A stretch of 64,000 nucleotides of DNA. Source: Mycobacterium sp. KBS0706. Lineage in GTDB: Bacteria; Pseudomonadota; Alphaproteobacteria; DSM-16000; Inquilinaceae. The position numbers were made by a program, and so were the translations under genes. The DNA lies in NCBI RefSeq assembly GCF_005938675.2, contig NZ_VCCH02000024.1, positions 34,929 through 98,928 of the forward strand, in the 5' to 3' direction. Under the pieces are notes generated by a model. It saw nothing but the letters and a program-made list of their open reading frames with translations. It did no database searches and was not told the origin of the DNA. Shown piece by piece: positions 1 through 7,431 of this stretch. Position 1 is the first letter of the stretch, and every line of letters begins with the position of its first letter.

Positions 1-1
1 G

Positions 2-163
2 CGGCGCCTGACCGCGATCGGCAAGCCGGCCGGGATCCTGACCTCGGTCGAGGCCGAGGCCCGGCGCTACATCGAGTGGGGCTACCGCTTCGTCGCGGTC
101 GGCACCGATCTCGGCCTGCTGGCGCGCAACGCCGATGCGCTGGCCCGTGGCTTCAAGAGCTGA
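2..163 (+). CDS. HpcH/HpaI-type aldolase, C-terminal fragment
   Basis: Only the last 53 codons are in the window; the gene starts upstream of base 1. The fragment contains the block FVAVGTDLGLLARNADALA, which matches the C-terminal signature of the HpcH/HpaI class II pyruvate aldolases (4-hydroxy-2-oxoheptanedioate or 2-keto-3-deoxy-rhamnonate type). Members cleave 2-oxo acids to pyruvate plus an aldehyde in the cytoplasm with a divalent metal. The catalytic Arg and metal ligands lie outside the window, so the substrate cannot be told. It ends in TGA at 161-163, with an imperfect GC-rich hairpin (187-206, no U-tract) before the next gene. Confidence 0.75.
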   Translation, partial: RRLTAIGKPAGILTSVEAEARRYIEWGYRFVAVGTDLGLLARNADALARGFKS

Positions 164-247
164 TCGCGGGCACCATGTCGCAGACCGGCCGGGTTTGCGC
201 CCGGCCGCGGCCGTGATATTCCGGCCGGGACGAAGGGGGATCGGCAC

Positions 248-625
248 GTGCGCATGAGGTCGGCACGGAGACGGGCATCATGGGTCGCGCTCGGCGCGGC
301 CTATCTGCTGTTCGTCCAGGCCATCCTCGGCGGCCTCGCCATCGGCGCCAGCGCCGCGACGCTCGATCCGCTCTCTGCCCTCTGCCGCGCCGATGATGCC
401 GGTCCCGTCCGGCAGGATCCGGCGGCCGACCATCCGCATCTGCCCGATTGCTGCACCACCGGCTGCGCCATGTTCGGCGGCGCCCCGGTGCCGGCCTTCG
501 TCGCGGTGCTGCTGGTGCCGCATCTGGCCGGCCCGACCGAGCCCGCGCTCCTGCCCCTGACCCCGGTGGCGACGGCGCCGCAGCGCTCGCCGGCCAATCC
601 GAGGGCCCCGCCCGCCCAGGCGTGA
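248..625 (+). CDS. Small Cys-containing membrane or exported protein (DUF2946-like) heading a copper cluster
   Basis: A 125-residue protein with one N-terminal hydrophobic segment (about residues 12-36) and a later cysteine cluster, DCCTTGCAMFGG, which could bind copper. Such short Cys-containing proteins often sit in copper clusters, and this one precedes PCu(A)C, SCO, YcnI and CopCD on the same strand. The GTG at 248 follows AAGGGGGAT at 233-241; the ATG at 254 is an alternative. The C-terminus is Pro/Ala-rich and probably disordered. Family assignment is by resemblance only, and copper binding is inferred from context. Confidence 0.55.
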   Translation: MRMRSARRRASWVALGAAYLLFVQAILGGLAIGASAATLDPLSALCRADDAGPVRQDPAADHPHLPDCCTTGCAMFGGAPVPAFVAVLLVPHLAGPTEPALLPLTPVATAPQRSPANPRAPPAQA

Positions 626-720
626 TCCAGCCGGGCCCTGCCGTCGGCGGGCCCCTGTCGGTTCACGGCCGGACACCGGCGCCGGAGACGCGCCGCCCGG
701 CCCAGCCTGGAGCGAAATCC

Positions 721-1200
721 ATGTCCCTGATGGCACGACTGCGTCCCGCCATCGTCGCCGCCGCCCTGGCCCTGCCGGCTTTCGGCCCGGCGGCCGCGCA
801 CGAGTTCAAATCCGGCCCGATCGAGGTGGTCCATCCCTGGGCCCGGGCCACGCCGCCGGCGGCGAAGGTCGGCGGCGGCTATGCCGAGATCCGCAATGAC
901 GGGTCCGAGCCGGACCGGCTGGTTTCGGTCACCGCCGAGGTCGCCGGCCGGGTCGAGATCCACCAGATGGGCGTCAAGGACGGCATCATGACCATGCGGC
1001 CGGTCGAGGGCGGCGTGCCCGTGCCGGCCAACGGCACCGCCGCGCTGGCGCCGAACGGCTATCACCTGATGCTGCTGGAGCTGAAGCGGCCGCTGAAGGC
1101 GGGCGAGAGCTTCGCCGGCACCATGACCTTCGAGAAGGCCGGCACCATCGCCGTCACCTTCGACGTCCAGGCCATCGGCTCGACCGGGGCGGGGCATTGA
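721..1200 (+). CDS. Periplasmic copper chaperone PCu(A)C
   Basis: A 159-residue exported protein with a signal peptide cleaved near residue 26 (PAAA before HEF). It carries the PCu(A)C copper site: H81, M83, M92 and the pair H115-x-M117, with spacing close to the family pattern HxM-x10-M-x21-HxM. Family members hold Cu(I) in the periplasm and pass it to SCO proteins or directly to the CuA centre of cytochrome oxidase. Its stop is two bases before the SCO gene, so the two are almost certainly co-transcribed. Confidence 0.92.
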   Translation: MSLMARLRPAIVAAALALPAFGPAAAHEFKSGPIEVVHPWARATPPAAKVGGGYAEIRNDGSEPDRLVSVTAEVAGRVEIHQMGVKDGIMTMRPVEGGVPVPANGTAALAPNGYHLMLLELKRPLKAGESFAGTMTFEKAGTIAVTFDVQAIGSTGAGH

Positions 1201-1201
1201 G

Positions 1202-1804
1202 ATGCGCGCCCGCATCCTGGTGCCAGTGCTGCTGGCCGTCGCCGCCATCCTGGTGGGAGGCGCCGGCTTCCTGCTGGTCTATTCCAAGGACCCGTCGACC
1301 CGGCCGGTGGTGTCCGGCACGCTGCCCGGCGGCCCGTTCCGGCTGACCGACCAGGCCGGGGCGACGCTGAGCGACGCCGACCTGAGGGGCCGGCCCTTCG
1401 CCGTGTTCTTCGGCTTCACCCACTGCCCCGAGGTCTGCCCGACCACGCTGTGGGAGATGTCGCAGGCGCTGGCGGCGCTGGGCCCCGACGCCGACCGGCT
1501 GCGCGTGCTGTTCGTCACCGTCGACCCGGAGCGCGACCGGCCGGAGATGCTGCAGGAATATTTGCAGTCCTTCGATCGCCGCATCACCGGGCTGACCGGC
1601 AGCCCGGACGAGATCGCGGCTGTGGCCAAATCCTACCGGGTGTATTGGCGCAAGGTGCCGACCGCCGACGGCGACTACACCATGGACCATTCGGCCATGG
1701 TGTATCTGATGGACGGCGAGGGCCGCTTCACTGATACCATCGCCTACGGCACGCCCGAGCCCGAACGGCTGGCCGCATTACGCCGCCTGATCAGCGGCAC
1801 CTAA
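1202..1804 (+). CDS. SCO1/SenC/PrrC copper chaperone for cytochrome c oxidase
   Basis: A 200-residue protein anchored by one N-terminal transmembrane helix (about residues 5-27) with a periplasmic thioredoxin-like domain. The copper-binding residues of the SCO family are all present: C75 and C79 in CPEVC, and H163 in the later DHSAMVYL segment. SCO proteins deliver copper to, or reduce, the CuA site of cytochrome oxidase subunit II. It starts two bases after the PCu(A)C stop, which fits the known PCu(A)C-SCO relay. Confidence 0.95.
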   Translation: MRARILVPVLLAVAAILVGGAGFLLVYSKDPSTRPVVSGTLPGGPFRLTDQAGATLSDADLRGRPFAVFFGFTHCPEVCPTTLWEMSQALAALGPDADRLRVLFVTVDPERDRPEMLQEYLQSFDRRITGLTGSPDEIAAVAKSYRVYWRKVPTADGDYTMDHSAMVYLMDGEGRFTDTIAYGTPEPERLAALRRLISGT

Positions 1805-1855
1805 TCCTTTTCCCGTTCAACCATTGCCGGCCGAGCCGGCGACCCGGAGATAGTG

Positions 1856-2371
1856 ATGCTGAAAACTTTCCTGCCCGTCGTGGCCCTGCTGGCCGCGACC
1901 GGTCCGGCCTTCGCCCATGTCACGCTGGAGACCCAGGAGGCGGCGGTCGGCGGCACCTACAAGGCGGTGCTGCGCGTGCCGCACGGCTGCGAGGGCTCGC
2001 CCACCGTGAAGATCCGCGTCCAGATCCCCGAGGGGGTGATCGCGGTCAAGCCGATGCCGAAGCCCGGCTGGACGCTGGAGACGGTGAAGGGCAAATACGC
2101 CGCGTCCTACGACTACTACGGCACGCCGACCAGCGAGGGCGTGACAGAGGTCGTATGGAGCGGCGGCAGGCTGCCGGACGAGTTCTATGACGAATTCGTC
2201 TTCCGCGGCTACCTGACCGCCGGGCTGAAGCCGGGTGCGCATCTGTACTTCCCGGTGGTCCAGGACTGCGAGGCGGGGACCGACCGCTGGATCGAGATCC
2301 CGGCCGAAGGCAAGGATGCCGACGACTACGAGACCCCGGCGCCGGGCATCAAGCTGCTGCCGAAGAAGTGA
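1856..2371 (+). CDS. YcnI family (DUF1775) periplasmic copper-binding protein
   Basis: An exported protein of 171 residues. The predicted cleavage after AFA leaves His21 as the mature N-terminal residue (HVTLETQEA), and a conserved Trp lies at residue 101 (EVVWSGG). YcnI domains bind Cu(II) through this N-terminal His and a Trp-lined site. I chose ATG 1856 over GTG 1853 because of its better distance from CCGGAGA at 1843-1849. The gene ends by overlapping GTG 2368 of the CopCD reading frame. Confidence 0.9.
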   Translation: MLKTFLPVVALLAATGPAFAHVTLETQEAAVGGTYKAVLRVPHGCEGSPTVKIRVQIPEGVIAVKPMPKPGWTLETVKGKYAASYDYYGTPTSEGVTEVVWSGGRLPDEFYDEFVFRGYLTAGLKPGAHLYFPVVQDCEAGTDRWIEIPAEGKDADDYETPAPGIKLLPKK

Positions 2372-4137
2372 CCAGTACTGCGTCTGCGGAGACTGGGGCT
2401 CGCCTGACCACCGCGTTGCCTCTCCCGCTTGCGGGAGAGGCCGGAGCCGCGCCAGCGGCTCCGGGTGAGGGCTCTTTCCCACCACCTGTGCCAGCCCTCA
2501 CCCGGTCTCGCTACGCGAGCCCGACCTCTCCCGCCCCGCGGAGGAGGCAATGGGAGCGCTACGCCGCCTGCCTGCTTCTGCTGCTCGCCCTCCTCTCCCC
2601 GCAGGCGGCGCTGGCGCATGCGTCGCTGGTGCAGGCCGAGCCGGCGGAGAATGCGGTGCTGGCGGCGGCGCCGGACGGCTTCCGCCTGAGCTTCAGCGAG
2701 CCGGTGTCGCCCCTGGTGCTGCGGCTGATCAGGCCGAACGGCGCCGTGGTGACGCTGGGCGATGCCCGGTTGGAGGACGCGACGCTGGTGATCGCGGCGC
2801 CGCCCGGCCTTGGCCCCGGCACCCATGTGCTGAGCTGGCGCGTGGTGTCGGAGGACGGCCATCCGGTCGGCGGCTCGGTGGTGTTCTCGATCGGCACGCC
2901 CGGCGCCGGGCCGCCACAACAGGCCACGGACATGGCGGACCGGCCGGTGCAGGCCGCGATCTGGCTGGCCCGGATCGCCCTCTATGCCGCGCTGTTTCTC
3001 GGCATTGGCGCCATGGCGTTCCGCGCCTGGGTCGCGCCCCTGCCACGCGGCGCCGCCCATATTGCCGCCACCCTGATGCTGCTGGGGCTGGCGGCAGCGC
3101 CGCTGTCGCTCGGGCTGCAGGGGCTGGACGCGCTGGGCCTGCCGCTGGCGGGGCTCGGCCGCCCTGTCGCCTGGGCCACCGGCTGGGGCACCAGCTACGG
3201 CGCCACCGCCGCCCTGGCGGTGCTTGCGCTCGTGCTCGGTCTGGCGGCGCTGGCGCAGCGGCGCGGCGCGGCCTCGGCGGCGACAGCACTGCTGGCCCTG
3301 GCCGCGACCGGGACGGCGCTGGCCGCCAGCGGCCATGCCAGCGCCGCCGCGCCGCAGCTCGTGACCCGGCCGGCCGTTTTCCTGCACGCCGTCGGCATCG
3401 CCCTCTGGGCCGGGGCGCTGCTGCCGCTGGGGCTGCATCTGCGCGCCGGCGGGCCGGATGCGACAGCGGCGCTGCGCCGCTTCTCCGCCCTGATCCCCAT
3501 CGCGATCCTGCCGCTGGCGGCGGCCGGCATCCTGCTGGCCGTGGTCCAGCTCGATCATGTCTCGGCCTTGTGGACCACCGCCTATGGCTGCGTCTTCCTG
3601 GTCAAGCTGGCGCTGCTGCTGGTGCTGTTCGCCCTGGCCGCGCTGAACCGCTGGCGCCTGACCGCCCCGGCCGAAGCCGGCGACGGCCGGGCCGTCCGGC
3701 GCCTGACCCGCTCGGTCGCGGTCGAGACGGCGCTGGTGCTGGCGATCTTCGCCGCGGCCGCGACCTGGCGCTTCACCCCGCCACCGCGCGCTCTGGCGGA
3801 GGCCGAGGCCCGACCGGCTGCGATCCATATCCACACCGCGCCGGCGATGGCCGACCTGACCGTGACCCCCGGCCGGGCCGGCCCGGTCGCGGCCTCGATC
3901 GTGGTGATGACCGGCGATTTCGGGCCGCTGGACGCCAAGGAGGTGACGCTGGTGCTGTCCAACCCCGGTGCCGGGATCGAGCCGATCCGGCGCAAGGCTG
4001 CCAAGGCCGGCGACGGCAGCTGGCGGGTCGACGGGCTGATCATCCCGGTGTCCGGCCGCTGGACCGCGCGGATCGACGTGCTGATCTCCGATTTCGAGAT
4101 CGCCAAGCTGGAGGACGCGATCGACATCCGCCCCTAG
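2368..4137 (+). CDS. CopC-CopD fusion, copper resistance/import membrane protein
   Basis: Signal sequence around residues 64-83, then a CopC domain (about 84-178) and a multi-pass CopD domain (about 195-470), followed by a periplasmic tail. Cleavage after ALA would make His84 the mature N-terminus, and EDGHPVGG supplies the Asp/His of the CopC Cu(II) site. CopC-CopD proteins bind copper in the periplasm and move it across the inner membrane. The start is uncertain: the only in-frame candidates are GTG 2368 (overlapping the ycnI stop), TTG 2416 and GTG 2488, so residues about 15-57 are encoded by a palindromic repeat. A good SD-ATG at 2541-2552 is out of frame. The stop overlaps the convergent gspO stop in CTAG. 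Confidence 0.88.
   Translation: MTSTASAETGARLTTALPLPLAGEAGAAPAAPGEGSFPPPVPALTRSRYASPTSPAPRRRQWERYAACLLLLLALLSPQAALAHASLVQAEPAENAVLAAAPDGFRLSFSEPVSPLVLRLIRPNGAVVTLGDARLEDATLVIAAPPGLGPGTHVLSWRVVSEDGHPVGGSVVFSIGTPGAGPPQQATDMADRPVQAAIWLARIALYAALFLGIGAMAFRAWVAPLPRGAAHIAATLMLLGLAAAPLSLGLQGLDALGLPLAGLGRPVAWATGWGTSYGATAALAVLALVLGLAALAQRRGAASAATALLALAATGTALAASGHASAAAPQLVTRPAVFLHAVGIALWAGALLPLGLHLRAGGPDATAALRRFSALIPIAILPLAAAGILLAVVQLDHVSALWTTAYGCVFLVKLALLLVLFALAALNRWRLTAPAEAGDGRAVRRLTRSVAVETALVLAIFAAAATWRFTPPPRALAEAEARPAAIHIHTAPAMADLTVTPGRAGPVAASIVVMTGDFGPLDAKEVTLVLSNPGAGIEPIRRKAAKAGDGSWRVDGLIIPVSGRWTARIDVLISDFEIAKLEDAIDIRP
2419..2536. repeat. Compound palindromic dispersed repeat inside the copCD 5' end
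   Basis: Three nested or adjacent inverted repeats: 2419-2428 with 2431-2440 (10 bp, CCTCTCCCGC arms), 2441-2450 with 2455-2464 (10 bp, CCGGAGCCGC arms) and 2465-2473 with 2493-2501 (GTGAGGGCT arms). A further GTCTCGCTACGCGAGCC-type hairpin follows at about 2504-2521. This is the look of intergenic palindromic repeats common in Rhodospirillales and Rhizobiales. Here the element is translated through by the copCD frame. Confidence 0.75.
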
Positions 4138-4865
4138 AGGGGCCCGATCAGCCGCATCAGCCAGATGCCGAAAGCGAGCCAGGGGCCGAAGGCGATGGCG
4201 GTGTGGCGCGAGACCTCTCCGCGGGCGGCGATCAGGGTGACCACCAGCGCCGCGCCGGCGCCGACCAGGATCACCCAGGGCAAGGCCTGCCAGCCGAGCC
4301 AGGCGCCGCCGGCCGCCAGCAGCTTGGCGTCGCCGAGACCGAGCCCGTCGCGGCCGCGCAGCCGGCGATAGGCGAAAGCGAGGCCGGCGAACAGGAGATA
4401 GCCGACGGCGGCGCCGATCGCCCGGTCCGCCAGCGGGGCGCCCGGCTCGAACAGCCCTGCCAGGAGCCCGGCCACGACCAGCGGCAGGGTCAGCATGTCC
4501 GGCAGCAGCCCGATGCGGCGGTCGATGGCGCCGAGCAGCAGCAGCGCCCAGCCGAGCAGGCAGGTGCCGGGCATCAGCACCGCATCACCGGCCAGCGCTG
4601 CGAGCGCGATGCCGATCGCCGCCAGCTCGATCACCAGATGCGCCGGATCGATGGTGCCGCCGCAGCTGCGGCAGCGGCCGCGCAGGGCGACCCAGCTGAG
4701 CACCGGCACCAGGTCGCGCAGCGCCAGCGGCTGGAGGCAATGGTCGCAGCGGGAGCGGCCGACCAGCAGGCCGCGGACGTCGTCCGGCAGGCGATGCGCC
4801 GCGGCGGCCAGGAAGCTGCCGATGATCGGCGAGACGGCGACCAGCCCGATCTGGACCGGGGTCAC
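4134..4865 (-). CDS. gspO: Prepilin peptidase / N-methyltransferase of the type II secretion system
   Basis: A 243-residue polytopic inner-membrane aspartyl protease (A24 family). The N-terminal domain has the two CxxC pairs of the classical bifunctional enzyme (CDHC and CRSC). The catalytic aspartates are in LLGAIDRRIG and in the GxGD motif GLGLGDAKL. It cleaves the leader of the pseudopilins GspG-K and methylates the new N-terminus. It begins at GTG 4865, ten bases after the gspD stop, so gspD and gspO form a leftward unit. Its stop overlaps that of the convergent copCD gene by four bases. Confidence 0.93.
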   Translation of the reverse strand: MTPVQIGLVAVSPIIGSFLAAAAHRLPDDVRGLLVGRSRCDHCLQPLALRDLVPVLSWVALRGRCRSCGGTIDPAHLVIELAAIGIALAALAGDAVLMPGTCLLGWALLLLGAIDRRIGLLPDMLTLPLVVAGLLAGLFEPGAPLADRAIGAAVGYLLFAGLAFAYRRLRGRDGLGLGDAKLLAAGGAWLGWQALPWVILVGAGAALVVTLIAARGEVSRHTAIAFGPWLAFGIWLMRLIGPL

Positions 4866-4875
4866 GCCGCGGCGA

Positions 4876-7200
4876 TCACAGCGGACGCGGCCGGCCGCCC
4901 GCCGTGCGCGGCCGCAGCGCCTCCATGCGCGAGCGCAGCTCCTCTGCGATCGCCTGGGCGTCGGCGGCGTTGCGGATCACCCGCGGGGTGATGAACACGA
5001 CCAGCTCGGTCCGGTCGCGGCTACTGCTGGTGGAGGAGAACAGGTTGCCGAGCAGCGGGATGTCCTGCAGCACCGGCACGCCGCCGCGCCCGTTCTGCTG
5101 GTTCTCCTGGATCAGCCCGCCCAGCACCACGGTCTGGCCGTTGGCGACCGAGACGATTGACCCGATGCGGCGGGTCGAGATCGTCGGCGCCAGCGCGTCG
5201 GCCTGGGTGGAGGCGGCGTCGTTGACGATGCTCGACACCTCCTGCTGCACGTCCATGCTGACGTCGTTGTTGGAGTTGATCCGCGGCGTCACCTTCAGGA
5301 TCACGCCGGTATCCTTGTATTCGATGTTGCTGATCACCGGCGAATCGGTGTTGTCGGTCGACTGGCTCTGCTGCGTCCGCACCGGCACCTGGTTGCCGAC
5401 CTGCAGCCGCGCGGTCTGGTTGTTCAGCACCGACAGGGTCGGGGCCGAGACCACCCGGACATTGGTGATCGAGGACAGCGCGTTCAGGACGACCCGGGCA
5501 CCGCCGGTGGAGACCACCAGATTGAGGCCGGAGCCGGCCTGCGGCACTGGGGTGGCAAGTGATCCGGCCGGCGAGCTGCCGGCAGCCCGGGTGGTGAAGC
5601 CGGCGGAGCCGAAGCCGGTTTCGAGATAGTACTGGACGCCGTATTGCAGCTGGTCGTTCAGCGTCACCTCGGCGATCGTCGCCTCGATCACCACCTGCAG
5701 CGGGCTGGCGTCGATCGCGCGCAGCGCCGATTCGATCAGCCGGAACGCCGCCGGACGGGCGCGGATCAGCAACGCGTTCTTGTCCCGGTCGGGCACTACC
5801 CGCACCTCGCCCAGCTTGTCGAGCTTGAACACTGCGGCCTTGCCGGCCTGGGCGCCGGCGAGGCCGAGGATCGAGGCGTCGCCTTCCTTCTGCTGGGCGT
5901 TGAAGTCGATCGGCGCGAATTGCGAATTGGTGCCCGTGCCCGGCTGCCCCGATGCGGGCTGATTGGTGCTGCCCTGCGTGCCGGCGGCGTTGGCCTGGTC
6001 GGTGCCGCCATTGCTGCTGCTGCTGGACTGGCCGAGGCCGCGGGCGACATCCGAGCCGAGCTCGTCGTCGAAGGGCGAGGCGCCGGCCTCGTCGACCTTG
6101 CCGAAGGCCTGGCCCAGCACCCGCGCCATGTTCGCCGCGGTGCCGTTCTGCACCATGTAGACGTAGACCCGCTCGTCATCGGAATCGCCCTGGTCCAGCC
6201 GCCGGATCCAGCGCCCGGCCTCATTGAGCTTGTCGACGCGGGATGACACCACCAGCACCGCGTTCAGCCGCTCGACCGGCATGAAATTGATCAGGCCCTT
6301 GAGCGGGCCGCGGTCCGGCGCGCCGCCGAACACGGCGCTGAGCTCCTTGATCACCGCCTCGGGCTGCGCCTGCTGCAGCGGGAAGATCCCTGACGACATG
6401 CCGCGCAGCCAGTCGACGTCGAAGGACTGGACGGTGGCGCCCAGCGCCGCCCGGTCGGCGCTGGTGCCGGAGATCAGCACCAGGTTGCGGGTCGGGTCGA
6501 CCCGCACCAGCTCCGGATTGGTCGCCGGCGCGATCAGCGGGCCGATGGTCTCGGCAGAGACGTTGCGCAGCGGGATGATGGTGATGCCGTAACCGGCCGG
6601 CAACGGCTTCGGGTCGGAGCCGAGCTGCAGCACGGTGCGGCCGGACACCGCCTCGCCCAGCGGCACGATGCGGTAGCCGGCCCGGCCGTCCTGCACCAGC
6701 GCCGCGCCGGTGGCGCGCAGCACTGTCTCCAGCATCGCGACCAGGTCGTCCGGCTTGATCGGCCCCTGGGTCGACAGCGTCACCGTGCCGGTGACCCGCG
6801 GATCGATGGTGTAGGGCTGGTGCAGCAGGTCGCCCAGCACCGCCTGCACCACCTGGGCCAGGTCGGCATTGTTGAAGTTGACCTGGTAGCCGCCGGGCTG
6901 CGCCTGGATCGGCGCGCCCATCGCCGCCGGCTCGCCCGGCACCGCGTCGATGCCGGGATAGACCTGGGCCTGGCGCACCGCCTGGGTCCGGCCGGTCGAG
7001 GAGACGACGTTGGAACGGGAACGAGTGTCGCCGGGCGCGGCCAGGGACCGATTGGCCAGGTCGTCGAACATCGAGGGGGCCTGGTCCGGCTTCTGCTGGC
7101 CGCACGACACCAGCGCGAGCAGCAGCGGAATCCCAAGGATTCTGAAGGAAAACGCCCTGAAACCCACTAAAGCCATCCCCCGGCTGCGACGCCGAGCCAT
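4876..7200 (-). CDS. gspD: Type II secretion outer-membrane secretin with its own lipobox
   Basis: A 774-residue secretin. The signal peptide ends in a lipobox, LVSC at residues 30-33, so the mature protein should be a lipoprotein. N0-N3 domains follow; the last carries a Ser/Asn/Gly/Gln-rich low-complexity insertion encoded at about 5890-6060. The C-terminal secretin domain has VPVRTQQSQS, the TGVILKVTPRI strand and the conserved VPVLQDIPLLGNLF. It forms the outer-membrane channel for folded substrates. ATG 7200 is taken as the start; ATG 7176 (MALVGF) is an alternative with a G-rich run too close to it. It shares a divergent promoter region with gspE. Confidence 0.93.
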   Translation of the reverse strand: MARRRSRGMALVGFRAFSFRILGIPLLLALVSCGQQKPDQAPSMFDDLANRSLAAPGDTRSRSNVVSSTGRTQAVRQAQVYPGIDAVPGEPAAMGAPIQAQPGGYQVNFNNADLAQVVQAVLGDLLHQPYTIDPRVTGTVTLSTQGPIKPDDLVAMLETVLRATGAALVQDGRAGYRIVPLGEAVSGRTVLQLGSDPKPLPAGYGITIIPLRNVSAETIGPLIAPATNPELVRVDPTRNLVLISGTSADRAALGATVQSFDVDWLRGMSSGIFPLQQAQPEAVIKELSAVFGGAPDRGPLKGLINFMPVERLNAVLVVSSRVDKLNEAGRWIRRLDQGDSDDERVYVYMVQNGTAANMARVLGQAFGKVDEAGASPFDDELGSDVARGLGQSSSSSNGGTDQANAAGTQGSTNQPASGQPGTGTNSQFAPIDFNAQQKEGDASILGLAGAQAGKAAVFKLDKLGEVRVVPDRDKNALLIRARPAAFRLIESALRAIDASPLQVVIEATIAEVTLNDQLQYGVQYYLETGFGSAGFTTRAAGSSPAGSLATPVPQAGSGLNLVVSTGGARVVLNALSSITNVRVVSAPTLSVLNNQTARLQVGNQVPVRTQQSQSTDNTDSPVISNIEYKDTGVILKVTPRINSNNDVSMDVQQEVSSIVNDAASTQADALAPTISTRRIGSIVSVANGQTVVLGGLIQENQQNGRGGVPVLQDIPLLGNLFSSTSSSRDRTELVVFITPRVIRNAADAQAIAEELRSRMEALRPRTAGGRPRPL

Positions 7201-7431
7201 AACCGACCGGCCCCGGCTCGACAAGAGCGAAGAGCAATTGGGCTCGATTCGAAGCAAATTTGTTGCATTCGTGTTAAGTTTTATTGAAACCAGATAATCA
7301 ACCCATTGATAAAACAAAAACATTTTGTTTGACCGCAGTTTCATGACGGCCGAGATTGCCGGCCGTCCGCCGCCCGGCGATGATGGGATGCGCGGCGGGT
7401 CGCGTTGGGGGACCGGCACCGGAAGGGCAAT
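7201..7431. promoter_or_regulatory. AT-rich divergent promoter region between gspD and gspE
   Basis: About 230 bases without a gene, with a conspicuously AT-rich core at 7240-7335 in otherwise very GC-rich DNA. It holds a perfect 8-bp inverted repeat with a 3-bp loop, AAACAAAA (7312-7319) and TTTTGTTT (7323-7330). Promoters for both arms of the secretion locus must lie here. The inverted repeat is the best operator candidate, or a nucleoid-protein site. I cannot fix the -10/-35 boxes with confidence. Confidence 0.6.
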
